A stretch of 64,000 nucleotides of DNA from Tumebacillus algifaecis (GCF_002243515.1 NZ_CP022657.1:3581501-3645500), one strand, 5' to 3'. Positions 8,733 to 17,840 are shown, numbered from the stretch's first letter. A program made the numbers and translations. The notes: a model not told the origin generated them from the letters alone.

Positions 8733-9275
8733 CTACGCCTGCTTCTGCAACTCACTCTCATCATACACCGCAACCCAGCCATCTTTGCTCTCAAAGATAC
8801 GGATCGCCTTCACCTTGCGCAGGTCGGTCAGCGTGAACCAGTGGCGGGTGTTGGTCGGCACCGAGATCAAATCGCCCGGGTACAGAATAACATCATAGTA
8901 CGTATCATCTTTCGGCCCTTTCAGGGTGAAAATCGCCTCGCCATCGACGATAAAGCGCACTTCGTCCTCGGTGTGGTGATGCTCGTCTTTGAACTTGGTG
9001 AGCAGGTCTTCCAGGTTCGGGGTCTGATCGGACAGCACGACGATATCGGAGGACTTGTAGCCATGCTTCTCGGACAGTGCGTCGATCTCAGGACGAAACG
9101 TGTTGAGGATCGCTTCTTGCAATTCCGGCGTGACTTTGTAGTCTTCTTGCAGTTCCAGCGGGAGTTTGGAAATATCCCAGTATTCGTAGACGATACCTTG
9201 CGTATTCAGATACTCGGTTACTTGCTCAACGCCTTCGATGCGTTCATCGGTTGCCACAAAGCGAATGGACGGCAT
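8733..9275 (-). CDS. mtnD: Acireductone dioxygenase
   Basis: A 180-residue cupin that cleaves acireductone with O2. With Fe(II) it gives the keto acid precursor of methionine plus formate. Metal ligands are visible: DEHHHTEDEVRF near residues 95-105 (His, His, Glu) and the distal His in TNTRHWFTL near 140. GGAGGAATCAAC precedes the ATG. It is the last gene of the mtnW-X-B-D operon, 51 bases after mtnB. Confidence 0.96.
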   Translation of the reverse strand: MPSIRFVATDERIEGVEQVTEYLNTQGIVYEYWDISKLPLELQEDYKVTPELQEAILNTFRPEIDALSEKHGYKSSDIVVLSDQTPNLEDLLTKFKDEHHHTEDEVRFIVDGEAIFTLKGPKDDTYYDVILYPGDLISVPTNTRHWFTLTDLRKVKAIRIFESKDGWVAVYDESELQKQA

Positions 9276-9326
9276 GTTGATTCCTCCTCTGAGGTTTAAT
9301 ATCTTGACTCGATTTTATCACACATT

Positions 9327-9992
9327 TCAAACAACTGTCGGGACTTTACCTGCGGAGCCCTGAAATTGCAGATACTTGAACAGGTACTCGAACATAAACT
9401 CAAAGGCCTGCACATGGCGCTTCACAGACGCCACGCTGTCCCCCCACGCATAGATACCGTGCTTACGGATCAAAACGCCCGGAACGCGCGGGTCGAGACG
9501 CTTGCCGACCTCTTCAGCCAATCGCGGAATGTCAGCAAAGTTCTCGACGATCGGCACTTCAATCGTCGCTCCTTCTTCCCAGATGTTCAAGCCTTTGATC
9601 AACTCCATGTCGGAGATGACCACCGACTGCTGATCGGCAAAAATCTCGGAGATCAGGTTGTTATAGATCGTGTGTACATGCAACACAGAACCGGCTTCTG
9701 CACCGATGCGTTTGTACACTTCTGCATGAATCAACGTCTCTGCGGACGGCTTCAACTGGGTCGGCTCTAGTGCTTTCGAATCGCCATCGACGAACAAAAT
9801 GTCATGGATCGTCAGGTTCTCTTTGTCACGACCACTTGCGGTGACGCCAAAGGTCAACGGCTCCTGACTGAATTTGACCGACAAGTTCCCACTCGTCGCT
9901 GGGAACCAGCCTTTTGATGCAAAGTTTTGGGAAACAGCGACCAGTTGCTCCGCAATGCGGTAGCGCTCTTCCTGCAAGTATGTTTGGCTCAT
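9327..9992 (-). CDS. mtnB: Methylthioribulose-1-phosphate dehydratase
   Basis: A 221-residue class II aldolase-fold zinc enzyme that dehydrates 5-methylthioribulose-1-P to diketo-methylthiopentyl-1-P in methionine salvage. Visible: TSGNLSVK, TASGRDKE, the zinc ligands in VLHVHTIYNN, and a late His in IRKHGIYAWG. Its ATG overlaps the mtnX stop codon (ATGA), so translation is probably coupled. Confidence 0.95.
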   Translation of the reverse strand: MSQTYLQEERYRIAEQLVAVSQNFASKGWFPATSGNLSVKFSQEPLTFGVTASGRDKENLTIHDILFVDGDSKALEPTQLKPSAETLIHAEVYKRIGAEAGSVLHVHTIYNNLISEIFADQQSVVISDMELIKGLNIWEEGATIEVPIVENFADIPRLAEEVGKRLDPRVPGVLIRKHGIYAWGDSVASVKRHVQAFEFMFEYLFKYLQFQGSAGKVPTVV

Positions 9993-10669
9993 GACAGAAC
10001 CTCCCCCTTTTGTTCGTTAATGAGTTGTTTCAGCACTGTAATGCAGTCATGGAATGTTACAAATTCAGCGTGTTGAAGTCCGAGTTCCTGACATTTCCGT
10101 AGCAAAAGTGATCTGGCCAGCACGAAATCGGCTTGTTTGGCCGCCTGCAAGTCGGTGATCGAGTCACCGATGACCACTTTGAACGTCTCTTCATCTGGGA
10201 ACTTGCGCAGGACGGACGGTTTACACATCCCACAGCCGCTGGTGCAATGTTCGTCACAAGCGTGCGGCCAGAGAATCTCGATCTGCTCGCCAGTAAAACT
10301 GCTACCGTTGCTGTAGATCGGGTTATCAATCGCAAACGGAGCCAGAAGCGGGAGGACGAAAAAGTCGATCCCACCACTGGTCACCCAAAAATCAATTCCT
10401 TGCTCTTTACAAAACGTCAGGAACTCCGCAAACCCTTCGCGAATCACCGCGACCTCTTGGGCATAGGCTGCGATTTCGTCCTGCTTTGCAGATGAAATGC
10501 CAGCGAAGAGCTGACCGACTCCACTTTGGATCGTAATCTCTTGACCGAGAATCTGATCCTTGATCGTCTCCCAGCCAGGAGCGCCAAACTTCTCCATGAT
10601 CGTGATGATCATGTCGCGCTCCGTAATCGTGCCGTCAAAGTCACAAAAGATCGCGATGCGTTTACTCAT
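9989..10669 (-). CDS. mtnX: 2-Hydroxy-3-keto-5-methylthiopentenyl-1-phosphate phosphatase
   Basis: A 226-residue HAD phosphatase that dephosphorylates HK-MTPenyl-1-P to acireductone. The HAD motif FCDFDGTITERD is at the N-terminus, with VTSGGIDFF (motif II) and VIGDSITDLQAAK (motif IV) further on. AGAAGGAG precedes the start. Third-step enzyme of the operon; its presence with the RuBisCO-like mtnW marks the Bacillus-type variant of the pathway rather than the fused MtnC route. Confidence 0.95.
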   Translation of the reverse strand: MSKRIAIFCDFDGTITERDMIITIMEKFGAPGWETIKDQILGQEITIQSGVGQLFAGISSAKQDEIAAYAQEVAVIREGFAEFLTFCKEQGIDFWVTSGGIDFFVLPLLAPFAIDNPIYSNGSSFTGEQIEILWPHACDEHCTSGCGMCKPSVLRKFPDEETFKVVIGDSITDLQAAKQADFVLARSLLLRKCQELGLQHAEFVTFHDCITVLKQLINEQKGEVLS

Positions 10670-10687
10670 AGTTGCCCGACTCCTTCT

Positions 10688-11908
10688 CTATTTGTTCCAC
10701 AGCTCCAAAGCTGTTTTCAATTCTTTGGATTGTTCAGCCGCTTCGCTCAGCGTCTTTCCTGCCACCACCGCATCAATTGCCGCCACGAACGCCCGTCCGC
10801 CCGCACTTGAGCCGCCCGGATGCCCATGGATACCACCGCCAGCATTGATGATCTGGTCATTGCCGAGATCTCCATACAATACTGGCACAAGACCTGGATG
10901 AATGCCCGCGGACGGCACCGGGAACGTACGGTTGAGACCGCTCTGTTCGGCACGCAACGCCTCGGCGATCTTCAACGTTTCGCCGCGTTCCATCGCGACC
11001 GAGCCATACGCCGACGGATAGAGCGAGAAATCGGCCCCCGCCACGCGCATCAGTTTCCCCAGCAACACCGGAGCTGCGATCCCATACTGTTCGGACGGAT
11101 ACATCGCACCGGCCATCGCCGGATGGGCCATGATCGGCACCGTGATCTTCGGGTCGGCAGCGAGGCGCTGCAACACATCGTAGCCGTAGGTCAAAACGTT
11201 TAGCAAAAGCGCGTTCGCCCCTGCGTCCACTGCCCGACGCGCTTTCTCGAAAATTTCGGTGACAGGTCCGGTTAAGTTCGCCGCATAAAGCGTACTCTTG
11301 CCAGTCTGCTCTTTGGCACGCTCCGCTGCCAGACGGCAGGCTTCGATGCGCTTTTCGAACGGCGCGTACGTTTCATCAAAGAAGATTTCGTCATCCTTGA
11401 CCAAATCAACGCCACCGAGCGCCTGCTGGTAGAACGCGTCTGCCAGTGCCTCGATGTCGTACCCGATCACCGATTTGAAAATGCTCATCAACAGCGGGCG
11501 ATTTTCGATGCCCAACTGCTTGCGGATTTGGTCGATGCCATATTTCGGGCCAGGGAATTGACTTTGGAACGCGATAGGCAATTCGATGTCCACCAGTCGG
11601 ATCTTTCCGTCCATCGACAGTTTGCCGAACACCGAAGTCAACAGCGCTGGCACATCCGGCGTGAAATTGAGCGTCGGATAGGCGATGGTCAACAGCGCTT
11701 GGCTGAGGCCGTGTGCATCCATGCCGATCTCTTCTGCCTTTACCACGTGTCCGAGATGTTTTTGCATCGCATCCTTGCGAGCTGCCGGAAGGTCTGTCCA
11801 CGAGCCAACAGTCAGACCGATCGCGATGCCTTCCGCTTTTTTCTGCCAATCTGTACCCGGTTTGCCGTGGGCCAAATAGGTGACATGAACAAATTCTTGT
11901 CGGGTCAC
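10688..11908 (-). CDS. mtnW: 2,3-Diketo-5-methylthiopentyl-1-phosphate enolase (RuBisCO-like protein)
   Basis: A 406-residue form IV RuBisCO-like protein that enolises diketo-methylthiopentyl-1-P. Visible: the metal-binding segment GGVDLVKDDEIFF with the Lys that is carbamylated in RuBisCO, VPSAGIHPGLVPVL and NAGGGIHGHPGG near the C-terminus. The frame is open further upstream into the riboswitch, but the GTG at 11908 is chosen. It has AGAGGTGA 7 bases before it and begins just past the leader terminator, giving normal family length. Confidence 0.95.
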   Translation of the reverse strand: MTRQEFVHVTYLAHGKPGTDWQKKAEGIAIGLTVGSWTDLPAARKDAMQKHLGHVVKAEEIGMDAHGLSQALLTIAYPTLNFTPDVPALLTSVFGKLSMDGKIRLVDIELPIAFQSQFPGPKYGIDQIRKQLGIENRPLLMSIFKSVIGYDIEALADAFYQQALGGVDLVKDDEIFFDETYAPFEKRIEACRLAAERAKEQTGKSTLYAANLTGPVTEIFEKARRAVDAGANALLLNVLTYGYDVLQRLAADPKITVPIMAHPAMAGAMYPSEQYGIAAPVLLGKLMRVAGADFSLYPSAYGSVAMERGETLKIAEALRAEQSGLNRTFPVPSAGIHPGLVPVLYGDLGNDQIINAGGGIHGHPGGSSAGGRAFVAAIDAVVAGKTLSEAAEQSKELKTALELWNK

Positions 11909-11950
11909 GAGACGATCACCTCTATGCGAATAGTCTAGAACATAGTAAAA

Positions 11951-11976
11951 GCCTCTTTCTTGGTCAAGAAAGAGGC
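11951..11976 (-). terminator. Leader terminator of the SAM riboswitch (expression platform)
   Basis: GCCTCTTTCTTG/CAAGAAAGAGGC, a 12-bp stem, followed by CTTTTACT on the minus strand. Its 5' arm is complementary to the 3' strand of riboswitch helix P1 (AAGAGGC), so binding of SAM to the aptamer should free it to form the terminator. Confidence 0.85.
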
Positions 11977-11993
11977 GACAAAATTTCATGGTC

Positions 11994-12113
11994 AGCCTCT
12001 TATCTCTCAGGATATTTCCTGAAGGAATTAGCACCGTGTGATCACAAGTACGTGAAAACCGGTTGCCGGGCATCGTAGGGCCAGTCCCTCCGCCTGCTCT
12101 GGATAAGAGTTGT
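11994..12113 (-). promoter_or_regulatory. SAM-I (S-box) riboswitch controlling mtnWXBD
   Basis: On the minus strand the S-box core is clear: CTTATCCAGAG, GGCGGAGGGACTGGCCC, GATGCCCGGCAACC, GGTGCTAATTCC and TGAGAGATAAGAGG in the right order, with P1 formed by CTCTTATC/GATAAGAG. It represses the salvage operon when S-adenosylmethionine is plentiful. It lies between mtnE and mtnW and so regulates only mtnW-X-B-D. Confidence 0.97.
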
Positions 12114-12141
12114 CTTATATGTGAGAAAACTTCTGTAGACG

Positions 12142-12170
12142 ATATTACAACCTCTGCGAGAGAGTGTCAA
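12142..12170 (-). promoter_or_regulatory. Housekeeping promoter of the mtnWXBD operon
   Basis: TTGACA (12165-12170), 17-base spacer, TAATAT (12142-12147) on the minus strand, placed so that transcription starts just before the S-box aptamer. Confidence 0.85.
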
Positions 12171-12189
12171 TGACTTTGCCGAAAATCGA

Positions 12190-13356
12190 TTAGAGAGAAA
12201 TCTTGGCCATTCGCTCAACCGCTTCCTGCAAACGCTGTTCGCTGGTCAAAAGACCGACTCGAACATACCCCTCTCCACTCGGTCCAAAGCCGACGCCCGG
12301 CGCGACCATCACGTGCGCCTGTTCTAAGAGCGTGTCCGAGAACTCGACCGACGTGAAGCCTTTTGGCACTGGCACCCACGTAAAGAAAGAGCCTTGTGGC
12401 GTCAGCACGTCCCAACCCGCTTTTTTCAAACCGCTCACAAAGACATTGCGGCGCTGTTCGTAGGTAGCGGCCAGTTGGTGCACGCAGTCTTGAGATGAGG
12501 TGAGCGCAGTGACCGAAGCACGCTGGATAAAAGCTGGCAACGAGACGTAGTAATGGTCTTGGATCAGGTTGATCAAACGGACCACCTCTTTGTTCCCCAG
12601 CGCAAAGCCGACGCGCCAGCCTGCCATGTTGTACGTTTTCGAGAGGGTGTAGAATTCGACCCCGACCTCTTTCGCGCCTGGCGTTTGCAGGAAGGATACC
12701 GGTTTTACTCCATCGAAACCGATTGCACCGTATGCGAAGTCGGACGCGACGATCACGTTGTTCTGTTCCGCAAAGCGGACTGTGTCTTCGTAAAAGGCGC
12801 GCGGTGCGGTTGCCGAAGTCGGGTTGTTCGGATAGTTGAGGAACATCAACTTGGCTTTGGCGAGCTTGTCTGCCGGAATCTGGCTGTAGTCGGGTAAGAA
12901 AGCGTTGTCGCGCAACAACGGCATCATCGTCATCTCCGCGCCAGAAAGCGCGACGCCAGACCAGTAATCAGGATAGCCCGGATCGGGGACAAGGCAAACA
13001 TCGCCGGGGTTGAGCAGACATTGGGAAATTTCGACGAGGCCCGTTTTCCCGCCAAAGAGGATCGCCACTTCGGTCGCTGGGTCGAGATCGACGTCAAATT
13101 CGTTTTTGTACCAAGATGCGATCGCCTGCTTCAATTCGAACAGCCCGGAGAACGGCGGGTATTTGTGCGTGACAGGATCGAGCACCTCATGGCGCAGCGA
13201 TTCGACAATATGCGGCGGGGTTGGCAAGTCCGGATTGCCTTGGCCGAGGTTGATCACATCATGCCCTTGGGCGATGTACGAGTTTACTTTTGCCACCATC
13301 GTAGAGAAAAATTGGGTGGGTAGTCCTTGCAATCGATCAGCCGATTTTATATTCAT
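12190..13356 (-). CDS. mtnE: Methionine-salvage aminotransferase (class I/II, PLP)
   Basis: A 388-residue fold-type I aminotransferase that transaminates 4-methylthio-2-oxobutyrate to methionine, the final salvage step. Visible: NLGQGNPDLPTPPHI, YPNNPTSA, SDFAYGAIGFDG and the PLP lysine in YTLSKTYNMAGWRVG. The neighbouring mtn operon and close similarity in these motifs to Bacillus MtnE support the role. The ATG at 13356 has AAAGGGG upstream at good spacing; an ATG three codons earlier is possible. Confidence 0.88.
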   Translation of the reverse strand: MNIKSADRLQGLPTQFFSTMVAKVNSYIAQGHDVINLGQGNPDLPTPPHIVESLRHEVLDPVTHKYPPFSGLFELKQAIASWYKNEFDVDLDPATEVAILFGGKTGLVEISQCLLNPGDVCLVPDPGYPDYWSGVALSGAEMTMMPLLRDNAFLPDYSQIPADKLAKAKLMFLNYPNNPTSATAPRAFYEDTVRFAEQNNVIVASDFAYGAIGFDGVKPVSFLQTPGAKEVGVEFYTLSKTYNMAGWRVGFALGNKEVVRLINLIQDHYYVSLPAFIQRASVTALTSSQDCVHQLAATYEQRRNVFVSGLKKAGWDVLTPQGSFFTWVPVPKGFTSVEFSDTLLEQAHVMVAPGVGFGPSGEGYVRVGLLTSEQRLQEAVERMAKISL

Positions 13357-13403
13357 GGGTAACATCCCCTTTCTGAAAAGTCAAACATACATTCACGCTT
13401 CAT

Positions 13404-13433
13404 ACTATACAGCGAATTGAAATCGAAAAACAA
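13404..13433 (-). promoter_or_regulatory. Promoter of mtnE
   Basis: TTGTTT (13428-13433), 18-base spacer, TATAGT (13404-13409) on the minus strand. No S-box lies between it and mtnE. Confidence 0.6.
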
Positions 13434-13564
13434 GTCTAAATGGACACAGGATGACATGCCGTACCATTTCCGATCGATCTCCATCGAGGTTCGAAGACAG
13501 CCAAAATCTGCTCAGCAGTCATATCGTTTGCAGCGTGCAGTTGATCTGCTTCCAACATCAAAAA

Positions 13565-13590
13565 GGGCTGTTGAGAGATTCTCAACAGCC
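13565..13590 (-). terminator. Terminator of the cadCA-lipoprotein set
   Basis: GGCTGTTGAGA/TCTCAACAGCC stem followed by CTTTTTG on the minus strand, just past the lipoprotein stop. Confidence 0.85.
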
Positions 13591-13606
13591 TCCTGTATCC
13601 TGTAAA

Positions 13607-14200
13607 TTATGAAGGCATCGGCGTCGGTGTTGGTTTCGCGTAGCCTTCTTTGTATTTTTTGTCGATCGTTTCGCGGATGTCTTGCGCTGACTTGCCTTGT
13701 GCTTTCATATCAGCCGCTTCGAGGGCAATGTTCATGCAGGTGTCGCAACGGGTGCCGTGGTCGTCCCAAACGACCGCGCCGTCTTCGCGGACGTCTTTCA
13801 CAAAGCACTCGGCGTTGCTTTTATGTCCGGCGTGATCACCACAACCGCAGTAGCAGGGAATGAATTTCAGGACATCGAGATTCTGCACAGCTGCCGCGTA
13901 AGATTGCTTGATCTTGGTGTTTTTGCTCGATAGGAACTTCGGATAGGACATGGCGTTTTCCGTCACTTCCTGCATATCACCGATCTTGGTCAATTTGACG
14001 CTTTCGCCAACTTTCAGCGTTTTATAGGCTTCCGCTTGTGCCCCGGCAGGATGTCCACCATTGCTGGTGCCACCGTTAGAAGCATGGTCGCCATGTCCGG
14101 AATGTTCGTCGGTCGTCGTCGCCTTGTCAGACGTGCCACAGCCTGTAGCGATCGTCATCACAATCGCGCTGGCAAACACGATCTTGGTCAGCTTTTTCAT
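13607..14200 (-). CDS. PCYCGC-motif lipoprotein
   Basis: A 197-residue lipoprotein: signal with lipobox ATGCG (Cys about 21), a His/Gly-rich spacer (HSGHGDHA), then the domain defined by FIPCYCGCGDH around residue 115 and further Cys pairs (AECF, TRCDTCMNIA). The conserved Cys and His residues suggest surface metal or thiol chemistry. It follows the Cd/Zn ATPase by 34 bases on the same strand, so a periplasmic-face metal-binding role is likely (inference). Ends in a Pro/Thr tail. Confidence 0.85.
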   Translation of the reverse strand: MKKLTKIVFASAIVMTIATGCGTSDKATTTDEHSGHGDHASNGGTSNGGHPAGAQAEAYKTLKVGESVKLTKIGDMQEVTENAMSYPKFLSSKNTKIKQSYAAAVQNLDVLKFIPCYCGCGDHAGHKSNAECFVKDVREDGAVVWDDHGTRCDTCMNIALEAADMKAQGKSAQDIRETIDKKYKEGYAKPTPTPMPS

Positions 14201-14234
14201 GTATGTTGCTTCCTCCTGCTATCGTTGGGATTGT

Positions 14235-16850
14235 TTATCGCACTTTGATTAATCTCATACCGTTTAATATGACGAGCAGAGCCGCACCAGTATCTGCAAA
14301 CACGGCCATCCACAGGTTGGATAGACCTGCTACGGTCAACAAAAGGAACGCAAGTTTCACGAGCAGGGAGAACCAGATGTTTTGCTTGATCAGGCGCAGC
14401 GCTTTGCGGCTGAGACGGACGGTGAACGGCAATTTGCTGATGTCATCAGACATCAAGACGATATCGGCCGTCTCCAATGCGATGTCCGTTCCTGCCCCAC
14501 CCATCGCGATCCCGATGTCGGAGGCGGCTAGGGCGGGGGAATCGTTGATGCCGTCACCGACCATCGCGACGAGGTGGTGACGCTGTTTGAGTTCGGTGAT
14601 GCGAGCCAGCTTTTGCTCGGGGAGCAAGTCGCCGTGGTACTCATCGATCCCGACTTGCTTGGCGATCGATTTGGCGATGCGGGCGTGGTCACCTGTTAAC
14701 ATCACTGTATGGGCGGTACCTGCCTGTTTCAGCTTGGCGATCGTGTCTGCGCTGTCTGGTCGAACGGTGTCGGCCACAGCGATCAAACCGATGATCTGCT
14801 GTTCATCAGCGACCAGCATCACCGTATGGCCCTGTTCGTGCTGAACGGAGAGAACCGTTTTCAATCTGTCAGTTCCGTCGTAGCCGAGCTCTTCAAACCA
14901 CGATGGTTTGCCAATCCGATACAGCGCGCCGTCGAGATGACCTTGTGCACCTTTGCCTGCAACAGCCTGGAACTGTTGCACAGGCAGCGCTCGGATGCCT
15001 TTTTGCTCACCAAGCAGCAGGACAGCACGGGCCAACGGATGCTCGGAGCGCGCTTCGATGGAAGCGGCGACGGTGAGCAGTTGCTCTTGATCAACGCCGT
15101 CAAACGGTTCTACGAGAACGACGACAGGCTTGCCTTGCGTCAGTGTGCCCGTTTTATCAAATGCGACCGCTCTGATTTGGCCCATCAGTTCGAGGTACGC
15201 GCCGCCTTTGATCAACACGCCGCGCTTGGCTGCGTTGCCGATGGCAGCGACGATGGCGACCGGGGTGGAGATGACGAGCGCGCAGGGGCAGGCGATGACG
15301 AGCAACGCCAATGCGCGGTAGATCCAATCGCTGAACGGGTCGCCCGTAAACAACGGCGGCAGCACGGCGATCAGGATCGCCAGCACCACGACGATCGGTG
15401 TGTAATATGTGGCAAAGCGGTCAACAAACTGCTGCGACGGCGCTTTCTGTTCTTGAGCTTCCTCCACCAAGTATATCATGCGGCTGAGCGTGGAATCTTG
15501 AACTTTTTTGGTCACAATCACTTCCAAACCGCCCGTTTCATTGAGTGTACCTGCGAATACTTCATCCCCCATCTGCTTCAGCACAGGGATCGATTCGCCA
15601 GTGACAGGCGCTTGGTTGACGGTGGAGGAGCCAGCTTCGACCCGTCCATCCATCGGGATGCGCTCACCGGGCCGGACGAGGATCAGGTCTCCGATCTGCA
15701 AATGATCGACCGATACGGTTTGCTCCTGTCCATTGCGACGAACCAACGCTTCTTTGGGAGCGAAACCGATCAGAGAACGGATCGAGCGTCGAGTGCGTTC
15801 CATCGTGCTGGCCTGTAGCCAGTTGCCGACTGAGAAGAGAAAGACGACGGTGGCACCTTCCGACCATTCGCCAATTGCAGCAGCCCCGATCGCCGCGACA
15901 GTCATCAGGAAGTTCATATCGAGCGTGAACGATTTTAAGGCAAAATAGCCAGCTCGGGCGGCATAGAAGCCACCTGTGAGGATCGCGATCAGATAGCAGA
16001 CGATAGCTGCCGATTCGGACCCGCCCGCAAATTCGGTGATCAGTCCAACCCCGAGGAACAGGCCCGAGACGGTGGTCAGAACAGTGCGTTTGTGTTTTTC
16101 CCAGAAGCCAGGTTCAGCCGCTTCGCCTCCCGTTGCGACAGGAACGTCTGGATCTTGGAGCGTGGTCTCGAGGACGGTGGCCCGATAGCCAACATCGCTG
16201 ACCGTCTTTTGAATCGTCTCCAGCGACGCGTTGTGCACGACCGTCATTTTCGTGGTGTTAAAGCTGACCGCCACTTCGCGCACCCCGCTTAGTTTGCCCA
16301 TCACGCGCTGCACGGTGCGCGCACATTCACCACAGTCCATCCCATCGACGCGAAACACGGAGCGTGCTTCACCTAGCTGCAGATCGGTAGCACTCGACTC
16401 CTCTGGTTGGACATCCGAAAGCATCACCAGCTCTTCAAAATGGTCAGATGGCGGGCAACATACACCTGCATCTGTGGAACAGCAAGAGGCCGAATGGTCA
16501 TGATCGTGTTCGTGGTCATGTGCGTAATTATGGTCGTGTGTGTGATCGTGGCCGTCTGCATGTCCATGGTTATGTGCATGATCATGGTCGTCTACATGTT
16601 CAAGTTTATGTGCATGTTCATGATCGTCTGCATGTTCAAGTTTATGTGCATGTTCATGGTCGTCTGCATGTTCATGGCTATTTTCACCATCATGGTCGTG
16701 TACTTGTTCAAATGTAGAGTCTACATCATGCGCATGTTTTACGTCTTTTTCATGATCGCGTACCTGTTCCCGGTCGTGTGTCCGATCATGTTCATCGTGG
16801 TTGATTGGCGCTTGTTTTTTCTCCCGATTGAATCCTTGATTGTTACCCAT
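14235..16850 (-). CDS. cadA: Cd/Zn/Pb-exporting P1B-type ATPase with long His-rich N-terminus
   Basis: An 871-residue heavy-metal ATPase. Residues 1-130 are an unusually long His/Asp-rich tail with a repeated block (ADDHEHAHKLEH twice), then CCST and VCCPP Cys pairs, an HMA domain with GMDCGECA near 175, the membrane metal site CPC (VIACPCALV), DKTGTLT with the phosphorylated Asp, and GDGINDSPAL. CPC with a His-rich tail fits the Zn/Cd/Pb class. It pumps metal out at ATP cost. It follows its repressor by 42 bases, with GGAGAGGAGG before the ATG. Confidence 0.95.
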   Translation of the reverse strand: MGNNQGFNREKKQAPINHDEHDRTHDREQVRDHEKDVKHAHDVDSTFEQVHDHDGENSHEHADDHEHAHKLEHADDHEHAHKLEHVDDHDHAHNHGHADGHDHTHDHNYAHDHEHDHDHSASCCSTDAGVCCPPSDHFEELVMLSDVQPEESSATDLQLGEARSVFRVDGMDCGECARTVQRVMGKLSGVREVAVSFNTTKMTVVHNASLETIQKTVSDVGYRATVLETTLQDPDVPVATGGEAAEPGFWEKHKRTVLTTVSGLFLGVGLITEFAGGSESAAIVCYLIAILTGGFYAARAGYFALKSFTLDMNFLMTVAAIGAAAIGEWSEGATVVFLFSVGNWLQASTMERTRRSIRSLIGFAPKEALVRRNGQEQTVSVDHLQIGDLILVRPGERIPMDGRVEAGSSTVNQAPVTGESIPVLKQMGDEVFAGTLNETGGLEVIVTKKVQDSTLSRMIYLVEEAQEQKAPSQQFVDRFATYYTPIVVVLAILIAVLPPLFTGDPFSDWIYRALALLVIACPCALVISTPVAIVAAIGNAAKRGVLIKGGAYLELMGQIRAVAFDKTGTLTQGKPVVVLVEPFDGVDQEQLLTVAASIEARSEHPLARAVLLLGEQKGIRALPVQQFQAVAGKGAQGHLDGALYRIGKPSWFEELGYDGTDRLKTVLSVQHEQGHTVMLVADEQQIIGLIAVADTVRPDSADTIAKLKQAGTAHTVMLTGDHARIAKSIAKQVGIDEYHGDLLPEQKLARITELKQRHHLVAMVGDGINDSPALAASDIGIAMGGAGTDIALETADIVLMSDDISKLPFTVRLSRKALRLIKQNIWFSLLVKLAFLLLTVAGLSNLWMAVFADTGAALLVILNGMRLIKVR

Positions 16851-16892
16851 CTGTATTTCTCCTCCTCTCCAACATGGAAATGCCGTGTGGTT

Positions 16893-17249
16893 CTAACGAT
16901 GCGAGACGTGCTCGAGCCCGGTATTGAAAAGCGTCAGGATGTGATGATCATCGATGCTGTAATAGGCGACGCGACCTTCTTTGCGGCGCTTGATGATGCG
17001 AAGATTGCGCAACGTGCGCAGTTGATGTGAGATCGCCGACTGGGTCATGCCGAGCACGGCTGCCAGATCGCAGACACACATCTCCGACTGCACTAGTGCA
17101 TGTATGATCCGCACTCGCGTCGTGTCTCCCAACGCTTGAAAGATCGTCGCCAGATCGCTCACCTGCTCCTCCGGCAACTCCGCCGCTTTCACCATGTTCA
17201 CCGTCTCTCCGTGGATCACGTTGCAGCAAGTATCGGTCTTTGTTTCCAC
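16893..17249 (-). CDS. cadC: ArsR/SmtB-family metal-sensing repressor (CadC type)
   Basis: A 118-residue winged-helix repressor. Metal site features of CadC are present: an N-terminal Cys pair (DTCCN) and the alpha-3 motif MCVCDLAAV. The recognition helix is MTQSAISHQLRTL. A C-terminal HHILTLF helix could supply a second Zn site. It should release DNA on binding Cd, Pb or Zn and so induce cadA and the lipoprotein downstream. GTG start at 17249 after AAAGGAGGG. Confidence 0.92.
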   Translation of the reverse strand: METKTDTCCNVIHGETVNMVKAAELPEEQVSDLATIFQALGDTTRVRIIHALVQSEMCVCDLAAVLGMTQSAISHQLRTLRNLRIIKRRKEGRVAYYSIDDHHILTLFNTGLEHVSHR

Positions 17250-17285
17250 GTAAGATCCCTCCTTTGTCCAATCAGTGTATGATTA

Positions 17286-17307
17286 TATATGAGCAATTGT
17301 TCATGTA
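17286..17307. promoter_or_regulatory. CadC/SmtB-type operator overlapping the cadC promoter
   Basis: Near-palindrome TATATGAGCAATTGTTCATGTA, the TGAnCA/TGTTCA pattern of ArsR-family operators. On the minus strand it overlaps a TATAAT -10 element just upstream of cadC. Confidence 0.75.
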
Positions 17308-17456
17308 TTTGTTTCTAACATACCGCAACCTGTCCGCCACTGTCAATGTGATTGCCTATTTTTTCTATCTGGCGTTAGAAATCAGCAAGTGCGGAACGCT
17401 TGTACGCGCCGCTTTTCGTAGGATGATCATAAAAGAGCTAAAGGAGGTTCTTGCAA

Positions 17457-17783
17457 ATGGCAATTGGTTATAATCAAGCACGCGGTTACATGGGCCAATC
17501 GGTCATCGCGCATTGTCGCAGCGGCAGACATGTTGGTATTGTTCGCAGAGTCACCCGCGACGGCATCTACATGGAGCGTATTCCAGGCGGCGGGCTGGCG
17601 GCAGCAGACAGCAACCTGCAAAAATTCGAAACGGCAGACCGTCCAGGTCAAGTGGACGGCCAAGAAGTATTTTTCCCACTTTTCTTCCTCCCCTTTCTTA
17701 CGCTGCTGGCTCTGGCTCCGTTGTATGCCGGTTATGGATATGGCCGTTACGGATACGGCTATGGTTACCGCGGCTTCTACTAA
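17457..17783 (+). CDS. Small protein with membrane segment and Gly/Tyr/Arg tail
   Basis: A 108-residue protein. Residues 1-60 form a small domain (SVIAHCRSGRHVGIVRRV, an Sm- or spore-coat-like beta pattern). A hydrophobic segment (FFPLFFLPFLTLLALAPLY) follows, and the tail alternates Gly, Tyr and Arg. Similar tails occur in small Bacillus spore-surface proteins, so a spore or envelope role is possible. AAAGGAGG precedes the ATG at 17457. Single gene with its own terminator. Confidence 0.7.
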   Translation: MAIGYNQARGYMGQSVIAHCRSGRHVGIVRRVTRDGIYMERIPGGGLAAADSNLQKFETADRPGQVDGQEVFFPLFFLPFLTLLALAPLYAGYGYGRYGYGYGYRGFY

Positions 17784-17808
17784 TCTTCCACATGCACCAG
17801 AAATTCAA

Positions 17809-17840
17809 AAAGACCAACGTCGCATCGCGCGTTGGTCTTT
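17809..17840. terminator. Bidirectional terminator between convergent genes
   Basis: AAAGACCAACG/CGTTGGTCTTT stem with T-runs on both strands. Confidence 0.85.

Noticed and set aside
11909-12073. Extended N-terminus of mtnW
   Set aside because: The open frame runs into the S-box aptamer and leader terminator; the family start and RBS fit the GTG at 11908.
13357-13564. Second SAM riboswitch before mtnE
   Set aside because: None of the S-box core blocks are present; only an ordinary promoter is seen.
16407-17030. 207-codon plus-strand ORF rich in Val/Met/Cys
   Set aside because: Antisense shadow of the His-codon repeats in cadA.
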